Source: Serinus canaria
Taxonomy: Eukaryota; Chordata; Aves; Passeriformes; Fringillidae
Reading direction: 5' to 3'
Length of the DNA: 64,000 nt
Assembly: GCF_022539315.1 (NCBI RefSeq)
Contig: NC_066332.1
Location: 10,892,164-10,956,163, forward strand
Made by a program: the position numbers and the translations under genes. Under the pieces are notes generated by a model. It searched no databases. It saw only the letters and a list, made by a program, of their open reading frames with translations, and was not told the DNA's origin. Shown one piece after another: positions 24,601-35,819 of the stretch; within the stretch, counting starts at the first letter, position 1; every line of letters begins with the position of its first letter.

Positions 24601-27600
24601 ACTGGGTTGCTCAGGTGACTGGGAGAGGTGGGAGCTAGGAGTGGTGTGGCTGGACACTGTCCCTCCTCCCCAAAGCTTTTAAGTCCTGGAGGGAGGTACC
24701 CTGCTTTGGGGAGGATGCTCCTGCAAGAACTGAAAGTGAGGGTGTTGGCTCCAGGCAAGAAGCCCCCCTGCTTCTGAAAACTTTGGGTAGGCAGGAAGTG
24801 GTTTAGGTTGGAAGGCACCTTTGAAGGTCATTGGGTACTACTCTGATGGGACACCTTCCACTAGACCAGGTCACTCAAGTTTCAGGTGCTTCTCCCTGCC
24901 CATCAGGCCTGGGATTTATAAGATAAAACCTCCAGCAGTAGGAGGACTTCCAGGACCTGCTCTGAGTTTGGTTGCAGCACAAAACACATTCCCCTCCAGA
25001 GCAGTACAGTGGCCAAGTGACACCCCCCGCCTCCTGGAGCCAGGCAGGGGGTTGTCCAGATTGAACAAGAACCATCTCTAACCATTCCCTGCCCCTTGCA
25101 GACTCAAGGACCTTTTCTACCGCTCCAGCAACCTCCAGTACTTCAAGCGGCTGATTCAGATCCCACAGCTGCCAGAGGTGAGACCCTGCAGTCCCCATGT
25201 TCCCTGTCCCTGTGCCCAGGGGCAGCAGTGGGGGCACTGGCCAAAGGCCCAAAAAAGCCTATTGCTGCCTTTCCCAGCTTCTTAGGTCTGGTGGCATTGT
25301 GGGGCTCCTGGGCCTTGAGGATTCTTTTATCCCTCACTGGGTGGCATCCAAGTGGACGTAGCTGCCCTCTGACTGGAAGCTGGGATCCCCTCTCTCACTG
25401 ATCCATAGCCCTTGCTGAGATCCAACCCTGTGGGTCCTGGTTCCATCCCTGTGGGTCCTGGCTCCCTTCTCATGGGTCAAGGCATGGCCAGCTTAGCTCC
25501 AGGGCAGGATTTCAACCAACTGTGCTTTCAGTCCAGTAGCAGTGCCAGTCTTTCCACCTTAGCCCTGCTCCATTCCCTCCCCAGAACCCTCCCAATTTCC
25601 TGCGTGCCTCTGCGCTGTCAGAGCACATCAGCCCTGTGGTGGTGATCCCCGCCGAGGCATCCTCGCCTGACAGCGAGCCCATCACAGACCTGGTGGAGAT
25701 GGACGCAGCCTCACAGGTGACGATGGTGGGGGCTCTCTGCCTCTGAGCCAGGGTTATTTCTCTAAATCCGTGCTGCGGTGAGACAGTGGGGATGGCCTTG
25801 GGAGCAGGGGAGTGTCACTAGAGAGAGATGGGTTGGTGTTGGATGACTGTCTAGACTGTCTAAGTGCTGGATGTCCCCTCTGGGTGATGCTTATCCCATC
25901 TGGATGCTGGGTGTCCTGTCTGGGTGCTGATGGGGCTGAACTAGCCTGAATTCTCCCTGTGCTGCTCAGTGGTGTGGTGCCCTCCAGTGAGTGAGGAGAG
26001 ATTTGTCTTCAAGCATTGCCATGGAGACCTTTAGGTCTTCACCCTCCTCTCCACCAAGGGTTGTTCTCAGGCATTGAGTGGGGAGGGGGAGGAGTATGCA
26101 GTGACATGGCTTTGGGGATCTTCTCCCTCCAGGAGTTAGGTGGGGATGGACCACAGATGCCCCATGTTCATCAAGTTCATCACATTCAGTGTCCTGGAAG
26201 CACGGGGAACCAGCCCCGGTGTCCAGGCAGCTCGTAGGCTGGCTTGGCAGTGACACTGGGGGCATAGAGGGACCAGGGCTCCCAAGTGGCAGTGGGGTCA
26301 CTCTAGGTCTGTCCTGCTTTTCCCACAGAGCCTGTTTGACAACAAATTTGATGACATCTTTGGCAGCTCCTTCAGCTGCGACCCCTTCAACTTTAACAGC
26401 CAGAACGGGATGAACAAGGATGACAAGTAAGCAATCCTGGCAATGCTGCAGAATGGCCAAGATGGTACCAGGAGCTCCCTGCCTGGAATGGCATCACAGC
26501 CATAGTGACACAGGAGACACCTCCCCTCCCAGGCTGTGTTCCTGTGGCACTGAGAGTGAATCCCATGTCTTTCTTTCCTAGGGACCGGCTAATTGAGCAG
26601 CTTTATGGGGAGATCACAGCTCTGAAGGAGGAGCTGGAGAACTTCAAGGCTGAGGTGGGTGATCTTGTCTCTGGGTGGACAACATAGTGACCCTATCTCT
26701 GTTCTGCCCTCTTCCCAGTGGCTTCCCCCATACAGGGGGTCCCTAGGTGTGCCAGGGGGCTGCATCTCTGTCAGGGGGTGGACTAAGGCCCACTGCCCAG
26801 CATCCTTGTGCTTTGCCCAGATGCACTTGGGGGCCAGCAAGGTGATACCCATGGGGGGGCTGCTGGACATTACTGGAGGGCATTGGATGGTACCAGTGGG
26901 CATTGAATGATCCTGGCAAGCGCTGAACAGCACCATCAGCCCCCACCCATCCCCACAGAGCGCACGAGGTGCAGTGCAGCTGCGTGGCCGTGCCAGCGAG
27001 TTGGAGGCTGAGCTGGCCGAGCAGCAGCACCTGAAGCAGCAGGCACAGGACGAGAGTGAGTTCCTGCGTGCAGAGCTGGAGGAGCTGAAGAAGCAGCGGG
27101 AGGACACGGAGAAGGCTCAGCGGAGCCTGACGGAAATTGAGAGTGAGCAGGGAGTGCCAGCACTGGCATGGGGTGGGGGTGAGCCTCGGGCAGGGGAGTC
27201 TCAGGTGCTCAGCTCTGTGTCCCTGTGTGCATGGCAGGACGGGCACAGGCCAACGAGCAGCGGTATAGCAAACTGAAGGAGAAGTACAGCGAGCTGGTGC
27301 AGAACCACGCTGACCTGCTGCGCAAGGTGGGCTCCCCAGACCACCCCCCCCAGCCTCCCCTCTCCCAGCCCTGCCCTCTGCTACCAGGGGCTGCACAGCT
27401 CATTCTCTGATGTTGCCAGAATGCAGAGGTGACCAAGCAGATTACTGTGGCCAGGCAGGCCCAGGGGGATGTGGAGCGGGAGAAGAAGGAGCTGGAGGAC
27501 TCCTTCCAGCGTGTGAGTGAGCAGGCACAAAGGAAGGTGAGTAGGGATGGTGGGGGACACACCAGGGATGAGCAGGGGCTCCCCATGAGGAGCCCCTGCT

Positions 27601-30600
27601 CCTCATTGCTGTCAACCTCTTCTCTTGCTGCAGTCTCAGGAGCAGGCAGAAGTGCTGGAGACACTGAAGCGGGAGCTGGCAGCCAGCAGACAAGAGCTGG
27701 AGGTCCTCCAGGGCACACTGGAATCCAGCACACAGGTGAGAGCACCCCTCTGGGCTGGGTAGCCAAGCCTTAAGCATTTCAGAGGTGATACCCACCACTG
27801 AGTTGAAAACTAGCTCTCTGTCATCATCTTTGCCACATCTGAGCAGGTTTGATGTCACATAGGGGAGTTTCACGCTCCTGAGTGTGGTAGTATGTAGAGT
27901 AATGGGCTCCAGCAGCAGGGATCATGGAATAAAAATGCCTGGAAGAACAGGGTCAGTCATCAGTTCTGCCTGCTGTAAGCCCAGGTAGCAGTGTAGCATC
28001 ACACTGCAGGATGTGCCAAAGGGTAACCCATGCCCACAGAGCTGTGGAAGACAGGAGGGGTGCCTGGGCTCATTGTAGGAGGCAGAAGCTGGCAGGAAAT
28101 TGCAGTCACCCATCTATGAGGTGGGCAGACTCAGCAACAGGATGGGGATGGGGCAGAAGCAGCACGCTGCATCCACTCCTCCATCAGGATGGTGACAGTT
28201 GTGATAAAAATGCATTTTCACTGATAAAAGTGAAAAAGCTCCCCAGGATCCTCAGTTGTCACCAGATAAGATCATCAGTGCTGCTTGGTGTGGGGAGCTG
28301 TGTTTGTGTAGGCCACGGTGCACCCAGCAGGGGCAGTTGGGGTGGCCCAAGCTTGGACGAAGAATGGGTCCCCAAACTTGAGGGTTCACCCTCGGCACAG
28401 CCCCAGCTGCTGTTTCATGCCCCACCAGGCAGGAGCGGAGCAGAACACTCGGATTGCCAGCCTGGAGCAGGAGAGGGACAGGCTGAGCCAAGCAGCAGAG
28501 CAGCACAGGGACAAGATGGCAGCTCTGCAGGCTGAGCTGCAGCAGCTACGGGACACGCTCAGCTGCGAGCAGAAGAGCAGCAGGACAGAGCTGGAGATGC
28601 TGCAGACCCAGCTGAGAGACAAGGTACCATGAGGGTCCTGCCATTCCCCTTCTGGCCAAACCAGAGGGGTTTGGGCAGGCCAGGTGCAGGGAGTGCCCAG
28701 TGGCCCAGCAAGGGCTCTGAGCCTGGCTCTGGCCCAGCAGGAGAGCACAGAGCGGGCGCTGCAGCAGCGTCTGGCCGAGGAGCAGCTGTCCCTGCTGCAG
28801 GGCACCTCGCGCGAGGCCGAGCGCATGGTGCAGGATGCCCTGGCTCGCATGGAGGATCCTGCTCATATCAGCTGCACCGGCTCAGCAGGTGATGCCCCTG
28901 CTACTCCCAAATCTGGTGTTATCACAGCCTGCCTGCTCCCTGTGGTCTCAGCTGAGCCCTGCCTGCTGTCTGCCTGCAGATTGCCTCCTGTCCCAGACAC
29001 TGGCAGCCTCTGAGTGCGCAGAGCGGCTGCGGGATGCACACAGCAAGTACCTTTCGGGTGGCGCAGGTGAGAGGTGGCAGCCCCGGGCATTGGGCACAGG
29101 GCCAGCCCTGCCACGCGGGGCGGGTGGTCAGTGCAGTGGGGGCTGAGGCCTGTGCCCATTGTCCTGCCACAGCCGTGGGCTCCCTGCTGCCCCACCTGGC
29201 ACTCTTCGCCCACCTGGTCAGCAACACCGTCCTGCAGGGTAGTGCGACCTCCCATGTGGCCCCTGTGGAGCCTGCTGACCGTGAGTGCTGCCCCGGGCCA
29301 GGGGTTGGGTGAGCAGGGGTCAGAATGGGCAGGGGATCAGGGTGAACATGGTAGGTGGGTAGGGGTCAGGATGGGCAAGAGCTGGGGTGGGCAGGGGATT
29401 CAGTGGGCAGGGACCAAGATGGGTAGGAGATCAGGTTGAGCAGGGGCTGGAGTGAGCAGATGTCAGGGTGGGAAGGCACCAGGGCAAAGAGGATACTGAG
29501 GTGAGCAGAGGCCAGGATGTGCAGGGGTCATGGTAGGATGCTGGGATAAGGTAGGTAGGATGCTGGGGCAAGTAGGGTGCTGAAGTGGGCAGAAACCAGG
29601 GCAGGCAGAAGCCAGCACAGGCAGGATGATGTGGAGGGTGGGAACCAAACATCTCCCCACATGTGGCCCCTTCAGCCCCCCATGCTGCCCATGCAGGTCT
29701 GCTGGAGCTGTGCAAGCAGTGTGGCAGTGAGACTGTGAGCTACCTCAGCGCCCTGCAAGACCCAGGGATGGTCACAAGTGCTGACTGCCGCCTCGTGACA
29801 GCCTGCCTGGGCCAGATCAGCGCTATCGGGGAGGTGGGTGGCCCAGGAGGGCTAGTGGGATGGGATCGGGTCATGGCAGGCACCACCAGAGGGACTGTAG
29901 TGCTCCTGGATGGTTCCTTTCATCCCATCCTGTCCCCAGGAGCTGCGTCCCAGAGGCCTGGATGTCAAGCAGGAGGAGCTGGGTGACCTAGTGGACAAGG
30001 AGATGGCAGCGACGGCCACGGCCATCGAAATCGCATCTGCCCGTATTGAGGTGAGGGTTACCACGAGCAGAGAGGTGCCCACAGGCACGATGCTGGGGGC
30101 CTGCTGGGACCACTGTAGAGGGCAGGGAGACACACTGGGCTCAGTACAGCCTCTCTCCCCTCAACCAGGAGATGCTGAGCAAGGCACGGGCTGGTGACAC
30201 TGGGGTCCAACTGGAAGTTAACGAGAGGTGCGTGATGATCAGAGCCAGCCTGGATAGAGCCAGGCAGGCAGGATGGAGACAGATGCTGCAGGCAGGGCAG
30301 CAGCTCCACAGAGGGGATTCAGTGGTGTTTGTCTCACAGGATTCTGGGCTCCTGCACAGGCCTCATGCAGGCCATCCGTGTCCTGGTCCTGGCCTCCAAG
30401 GATCTCCAGAGAGAGATCGTGGAGAGTGGACGGGTGAGCTGGAACAGGGGTAGGGGCAAGGGGGTGCTTGTCCAGCTGGGGGTCATCGCACACTTGTTGG
30501 GATGTGCTGCTCCAACCGTTGTCCCGCTGGGACTTCCGCACCAGCTGCCCGGAGCTGCTTGCTGACCCCAGGGGCCTGGTTATGGTTCCTGGGGTGTTGT

Positions 30601-32815
30601 GGTGATCCTTGATCTCCCTTCCCACAAAGGGGACCCCACAACCTCCAAGTTCAGTGTGTCTCCGTCTCCCACACAAAACCTGAATGACACCCTGACCTCT
30701 TCCTTTCCACCCCCCAGAGTAGGGGTTTGGGGGGGTGCTCAGTAACTAATTGCACCTTTACCAATGGCAGGGTGCAGCATCCCCTAAGGAGTTCTATGCC
30801 AAGAATTCACGCTGGACTGAGGGTCTCATCTCTGCTTCCAAGGCAGTAGGCTGGGGTGCCACTGTCATGGTGTAAGTGCCACTGTCACCAGAGCAGGGAG
30901 AGAATGACTCCTACCATCATTACAGGGAGGGGACACGGGTGGCAGGATGATGCTCCAGCTCCTCTTTGCTGTCCTGCAGTGATGCTGCTGACCTGGTAGT
31001 GCAAGGCAAGGGGACATTTGAGGAGCTGATGGTCTGTTCCCGGGAGATCGCGGCCAGCACTGCTCAGCTGGTGGCAGCCTCCAAGGTAGGAGCAAGACTG
31101 CTACCCTTCCCATGGTTCAGGGAGATGCTGGGGCACCATGTGGTCACCCCAAATCCTGGGGCTGGTCTTCTGCTTGCCTGGTGGGGTGTGACCCCCTCCT
31201 CACTGTCCTGTCAGGTGAAGGCAGACAAAGACAGCGCCAACCTCTGCAAGCTCCAGCAAGCCTCCCGGGGCGTCAACCAGGCCACGGCCAGTGTGGTGGC
31301 CTCCACCAAAGCTGGCAAGTCTCAAGTGGAGGAGAAAGGTAAGTGTTGGGCTGCAGGGATCTTAGAATCATATAATAACTAAGGTTGGAGAAGCTCTCTA
31401 AGACAATTGAGTTTACCTGTTCCCCCACCACTAACCACATCCCCAAGTGCCACATCTACATGATTTTTAAATCCCTCCAGGAACTGTGACTCCACCATAT
31501 CCTGGGCAGCTTCTGCCACTGCTGAACAACCCTTTTCATGAAGAAATTTTCCTTTTTACCCAACCTAAACCTCCTCTGGTACAACTCGAGGCCGTTTTCT
31601 CTGGTCCTAATGCTTGGAGCACAAACCTGCCCCAAAACCTCTCCTCTTGGTTGGCTGTGCCCCTGTGGTATCTGCCAATGACTGCCCCTCACTCCCTCCT
31701 TGCATATCCCCTGGTGCCAGACCCTGCCAGCAGCATGGGAGCTGCTGGTGGGTGTGACTGGGGTTCAGAGCTTGAGGGGGCCTGGTGGTGTCTTTCTCCA
31801 CAGATAGCATGGACTTCTCCAACATGACACTCACCCAGATCAAGCGTCAGGAGATGGACTCACAGGTAGGAGATGCCCATGTTTTGAGAAACACACCTGG
31901 TCAAGTCTCTCTTGGGCTGCCTGAGGTGGGGCATCAAATTTGGGGTCACCATGCCCAGCTGCCCCTAGGTAGCACAAGCAAAGGCAAAGCCCAAGGTGGG
32001 AAGGCAACAGATGGGTTTGCACAGGAGTTACATGCTCTTGGTCCTCAGTCCCTCCCTGATGCTGTTGCCATCATGACGTAGCAGCCAGTGGCCGCCCCTA
32101 CCCCCCATGTGCTACCCACAGCATCCTCCTCTGCCTGGCATGGGGCAGCTCTGGGGAATTCCCCTGCCAGGGATGCCCACACAGATCATTGTGCCTTCAC
32201 TTGTCTGCACAAGCAGTGCCCACCTGAGCTCTATCCCTTCCCCAGGTCCACTCGTCATTGGAGCACTTGTGGGATGCACCTCTGTGGTCTTTGGGATTGA
32301 TGTTGGGGGCATAATGGGTGTGAAAGGGGAGTGCTTGGCCCAGCTCCATGCCAAGGTGGGCATGTCCTGGCCGTGTCCCCAGGTGCGGGTGCTGGAGCTG
32401 GAGAACCAGCTGCAGAAGGAGCGGCAGAAGCTGGGGGAGCTGCGCAAGAAGCACTACGAGCTGGCTGGTGTGGCAGAGGGCTGGGAGGAGGACGGTGAGT
32501 GGTGCCAGCCCTGCTCCAGCTGGGCAGCTGCTCCCAGAAAAGGTGGGGCAGGGTGGAGAAGCCCTGCCTGCCATCCATGGCAGTGAGAAGGTTTTGCTGC
32601 ATCCCCCACAAGCCTGGGGATAGTTGGCACACATGGGCAAATCCTATGGGGTCTCTCCACAGGAAAAACCCCAACATGTGGCATCTACATCATCCCCAGG
32701 CAGGGGGCTCAGGTGCTGCTAGAGCAGCCTTGTGGTCCTAGAGGGATGGGGCAGAGGGATGCTGATGGACAGCGCACCCCTTGACCCTGTCTTCCCACTT
32801 ATAGCTGCAGATTAG
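12327..32815 (+). CDS. HIP1: Huntingtin-interacting protein 1, endocytic adaptor
   Basis: HIP1 links clathrin, AP2 and phosphoinositides to actin during endocytosis. Coding exons: 12327-12344, 19716-19779, 20307-20449, 21007-21063, 21508-21588, 22231-22307, 22465-22526, 23744-23884, 24250-24307, 25102-25177, 25585-25716, 26329-26426, 26582-26654, 26959-27142, 27238-27326, 27420-27536, 27634-27735, 28429-28623, 28738-28888, 28980-29066, 29173-29280, 29697-29833, 29940-30050, 30169-30227, 30340-30433, 30771-30871, 30980-31085, 31215-31338, 31804-31865, 32383-32494, 32805-32815. They total 3030 nt, 1009 residues, in frame throughout. Order: ANTH domain from residue 7, clathrin box, AP2 motifs, coiled coil, I/LWEQ (THATCH) domain, C-terminal coiled coil. 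The start MELGKV has a strong Kozak context and a consensus donor; it replaces about 40 N-terminal residues of the long mammalian form. HIP1R was considered, but exon-by-exon similarity favours HIP1. The last exon is the least certain. All introns are GT-AG except intron 2. Confidence 0.93.
12345..19715 (+). other. HIP1 intron 1 (7.4 kb)
   Basis: A large first intron from donor gtaagtg to acceptor cttgcag. It holds a minus-strand CR1 fragment near 15,720. Apart from that I see no exon, RNA gene or conserved reading frame. Confidence 0.7.
15720..15977 (-). repeat. CR1 LINE 3' fragment in HIP1 intron 1
   Basis: Reverse-complement CR1 of the 'accttcaagatcattgagtc' type, followed by the 'gatggtgactccaccacctc' and 'ttttttcctaatatccaat' blocks. 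Antisense to HIP1. Confidence 0.8.
19780..20306 (+). other. HIP1: U12-type AT-AC intron (HIP1 intron 2)
   Basis: The 527-nt intron starts ATATCCTTCT, the U12 5' splice-site consensus, and ends in AC. A perfect U12 branch motif TTCCTTGAC lies at 20289-20297, with the branch A (20296) 10 nt before the intron end. Joining 19779 to 20307 gives ARTCILGTHHEKG, the family's conserved sequence. No GT-AG pair I tried keeps that reading. Confidence 0.93.
22676..23395 (+). repeat. CR1 LINE, about 720 bp, in HIP1 intron 7
   Basis: The longest CR1 copy in the window. It runs from 'caacaaggcaaagtggaagg' through 'agagcagccctgccgggaag' and 'gagcaagtccagaggaggc' to the 3' block 'gaagctgtggttgccccatc'. Same strand as HIP1. 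The characteristic terminal tail is degraded. Confidence 0.9.
24787..24900 (-). repeat. Short CR1 fragment in HIP1 intron 9
   Basis: Reverse-complement CR1 3' end with 'aggttggaaggcacctt' and 'ccttccactagaccaggtca'. Truncated after about 110 bp. Confidence 0.78.
25585..26426 (+). other. HIP1: HIP1 clathrin-box and AP2-binding exons 11-12
   Basis: Exon 11 ends with the clathrin-box-like LVEMD (residues 295-299), fitting the L-hydrophobic-x-hydrophobic-acidic consensus; as I recall it, mammals have LMDMD here. Exon 12 carries FDDIF (310-314) and DPF (321-323), the AP2 alpha-appendage motif types. Known family function: recruitment to coated pits. Confidence 0.85.
26582..28888 (+). other. HIP1: HIP1 coiled-coil exons 13-19
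   Basis: About residues 337-640 are dense in E, K, Q, R and L with heptad-like spacing, for example DRLIEQLYGEITALKEELEN and QRYSKLKEKYSELVQNHADL. This rod mediates dimerisation and contact with huntingtin-interacting partners and clathrin light chain. Exons 18-19 are more diverged from mammals than the rest. Exon 19 may use either of two tandem CAG acceptors (28735-28737 or 28738-28740). Confidence 0.85.
29300..29640 (+). repeat. Degenerate G-rich minisatellite in HIP1 intron 21
   Basis: Imperfect head-to-tail units such as 'gggcaggggtcaggatgg', 'gggcaggggatcagg' and 'tgagcaggggctgg', about 17-25 bp each, fill most of the intron. Confidence 0.65.
29697..31865 (+). other. HIP1: HIP1 I/LWEQ (THATCH) actin-binding exons 22-29
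   Basis: Residues 705-969 form the talin-HIP1 actin-tethering module. Visible conserved blocks include EELGDLVDKEMAATATAIE, EMLSKARAGDTGVQLEVNER, SPKEFYAKNSRWTEGLISAS, KAVGWGATVMVDAADLVVQG, FEELMVCSREIAASTAQLVA and SRGVNQATASVVASTKAGKS. This is the best conserved part of the gene. Exon phases agree across all junctions. Confidence 0.92.
31361..31655 (-). repeat. CR1 LINE fragment in HIP1 intron 28
   Basis: Reverse-complement CR1: 'agaatcatataataactaag' tail region, then 'aaatccctccaggaactgtg' and 'aacctaaacctcctctggta' blocks. Antisense to HIP1. Confidence 0.83.
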
Positions 32816-34665
32816 CACCAGTGGTTGAAGCAGCCCACAGGGGACATCTGGAACCCTGTGGGGGACACCCCTGGGACCCCATTTGGTGCAGTCTGTTGAG
32901 AAGAATCCCAAGGAAGTGGTGCAGAAGCCCCTCTGAAGCACACATCCCCTGTGTCCCTCCAAGAGCCGCCTCCAGAACCAGAGCTGAGCCGCCAGCAAGA
33001 CCCCAGGGCTGGGGCGAGGGCACAAATCACACCTGTATTTATTAGAGCTGCTGGGGGTGGGGGGAGGTGTCCACGGGGGTATTTAACCCTTTAGTTTTGT
33101 TTTTGCACAGATTCTCGGAACTCCTAGAGCCTTCTCTGGCTGAGCGAGAGCGGTCAGGCTTCTCTTGCCTCTCGCTGCTTTTCCAGCCTTAATTCAGCCC
33201 CTGGCTCAACATGAATGTCTCCCTGCCCTGGGAATGAGCATGCTGAGGGCCCCGGGGGTGCCACCAGGTGGGGGACAGCCTTTGGGGTGCTGCTGGGCTT
33301 GGTGCTAAGTGTGCTCCCCCTCGGCGGGGACACTGAGTGCCTTTGGCCACTGCAGGCTGAGAGGTGGAGTTCCCATGGAATACCCTGGCTGATGACACAG
33401 GGTGCTAGGAACAGCTAGGAAAGGGGCAGCAGCAGGAGGGATGCTGCCATGAGCTCCTGTCTCTCATTCCAGGTCCGCCTCCCAAAATGCTTCCCGAGCC
33501 CCCCTGAGCTGGGCTTCTCTGCCCTGACAGTTCACTGTGTTCATGCCAGCAATAAACCCTCCACAAGGTGCTGGGTGTGGCTTTGGGCCACCAAGGTGCC
33601 ACCACACAAGCCACCAGCTCCTGGGGACAGGGCGTGACTCTAGGGCAGCAGCACAGAGGGTCTGGGGGGGAGCCAGGGTGCCCCAAAACCAGAGCACCCA
33701 AAAAGCAAGAGTAAGTTAGCTCCCTGTCCCTGCTCACTTTGGTGCCATCCTTGTGTTATCACCACCCACTTGGGTGCAGGGGGACCAGGGCCAGTGTGGC
33801 TGTGGGCAGAGGTGGCCACAGAGCTGGCACCAGCCAGGGAACCTTTGTGCCTTGAGCAGGGGGCTCAGAGGGCAGGGGGCATCAGCCACCTCCGGGCCCC
33901 CCAGCTTGACTCGCTGCAGTGGAGACAGTGACGTCAGACCATGCAGCAATGTCCCCATCCTCCACGGTCCTGCTGTTCCCCCTGCTGGAGCCAGTGTCCC
34001 TCCACTTGAGGTGCTGAGGACAGGATTTGGCCTTTCTCCCTTTGGGAAGAGGCTGGGCTGTCACTGTGTGCTTTCCCAGCAACACCCACCCATCAGCACC
34101 CAGCTGGCACCTGGAGCAGTGGGACCTGCCACTGCCGTGGCCTCAGAGCTGCCACCCATCCACGCAGCCATCTAACGTGCAGGGAGACACTGTTCCCGTG
34201 TTCCCCCCAGCCCTGCTGCTCTGTGTGCCAGCCCACTGGAAGGACCTGGGCTCCTGCTGCTTCCCCAACCTCAACCCATGCTGGCTCCCCTTGGATGCAA
34301 TACCAACCATCCTGTTCCTGCAGGACACAGGGAGCCCCGAAACCCTCCCCACTATTTTTGGGGGGAGTCTCGCCTGCAAGCCCAACTACCTCAGGCCTTG
34401 GGGCCCGGGAGCGGCATGGCGGTCACAGTGGCACTGGGGGCTTGGGGACAGCGGCACTGTTCTTGGCCTAATCCACTTGTCCCTTTTGTATCTCAGCCAG
34501 GCGTGGGCAGAGGGTCTCTGCGGTGTTCCCAGTGATGGAAGCTGGTGATGGGGATGGCGGGGGTGCCCCCCACTGCAGGGCAAGTCGACTTGGGTTTTCA
34601 TTGTATGATAATGACCATGTTGTTTGTTTTGGATTTTTCAATAAAGCCTTCAGCCCAGCCCCGCA
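32816..34665 (+). other. HIP1: HIP1 3' untranslated region
   Basis: About 1.85 kb with no credible coding frame, continuous after the TAG at 32813-32815. It contains an internal AATAAA (33551-33556) that could serve an alternative shorter 3' end. The UTR extent is inferred from the poly(A) signals. Confidence 0.6.
34640..34645 (+). terminator. Poly(A) signal, HIP1
   Basis: A canonical AATAAA, the most distal before the POM121 promoter region, preceded by a T-rich stretch. Likely the main HIP1 3' end. Confidence 0.7.
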
Positions 34666-35819
34666 GCTTGAGGGGGGACACAGGGGACCTGTGTCACAAG
34701 GGGGTTGTGGGCCCTTATCAGTATGCTCAGTGGCCCCCAAAATCACTTGGTGTCTAGGTGACCCAGGTGTTGTTCTGGTGATGACCTCCAGCCTTTGCTC
34801 CCACTGCTCCACATCTGCGTGTCCCTACGGCCAACCTGCATGTCACCTCTTTCTGCTGGGAGGGCACCAGGATCTGGTCCCAGACCAGCCCTGAGAAGTG
34901 TGGGTGGCTTTGTCCTCCCTGGGAGGATGATGCTGTAGTGGGAAGGCCATGCTGATCATCCTGTCACCCCAGCAGAGCCGGGTGGCCCACGTGGTCCACA
35001 GACAGGGATCTCAGAGGAATGTCCCCTCCTAAGTATGGTTAACCCACCCTGGGCAGCGCCTAATGTTCTCCAGCCTTGCTAGGGTCACCTGGACTCCTGG
35101 GATGCAGAAAGCCCTGTGATAGCAACCACTGTCCATGTTATTTTCCCTGCTGTTGTCCCTGCCTGCCATGGTCGCTGCCCTGCAAAATACAGCTGGCTGG
35201 CAGTGGGGTGGGATATCCCCAGGGACAGCCATGTCTCCTGAAGAGCCCAAGGGCTCACTCAGCCTGCCAGAGTTTCCCACAGTTCTCAGCCCTGTCCTCA
35301 GATCAGGAGGGTGGCAATGGCACCCTTCAGCTGGGACAAGGGGACAGGCTGGACACTGTGCTGACTGGGGAGAGGCAGGACTGTGCCTGTCCCTGGGTTC
35401 CTGCACGTGGGACACAAAGTCAGATATGGGGTCGGGACTGGGGACATGTGACAGGGATTGGGACAGCGGGACACAGAGGCTGGAATGGTATAGGGGGGCT
35501 GTAGGGGACAGGATGGGGAGAGGAACATAGGGAGGGGCAGAGGGGGGAACACACAGGCTGGAATGATGTTGGGGGTTGTTGGAGACAGGACAGGAACACA
35601 GAGACCGGAAGAACATGGGAATTGGATGGTAGACAGGACTGTGGATTGGAGATGGGGAAATTGGAAGCTGGGTGGGGGAGACGTGGTGGGGAAGGGATGG
35701 GGATGGAGCAAGCCCGAAGGTCCCGGTGGGAACAGGGACACATGGCTTGGGGCAGGGGGGGGGTGGATGACGGCGGGAGAGACCCTGTCCGGGGAACGAG
35801 AAGTGAGCACAGGGCCAAC
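34666..35819. repeat. HIP1-POM121 spacer with degenerate tandem repeats
   Basis: No gene seen. From about 35,350 to 35,780 the sequence is G-rich and quasi-repetitive. Two clearly related units, each containing 'aggctggaatg' followed by 'ggggg' and 'gacagga', lie about 75 bp apart (35,475 and 35,552). Confidence 0.5.

Larger units (their letters stand above)
19716..25177 (+). other. HIP1: HIP1 ANTH-domain exons 2-10
   Basis: Residues 7-259. Exons 2-5 carry the ANTH fold, opening with TVSINKAINAQEVAVKEKHA and continuing through FWSVVNRLPL, CWKFCHVFHKLLRDGH and HLSEGYGQLCSIYLKLLRTK. In HIP1 and CALM/AP180 proteins this domain binds membrane phosphoinositides. Exons 6-10 continue the helical region with MSDRQLDEAG, FDYLECELNLFQT and DCSHLYDYTVKLLFKLHSC. 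The basic run VKEKHA is retained. Confidence 0.9.
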
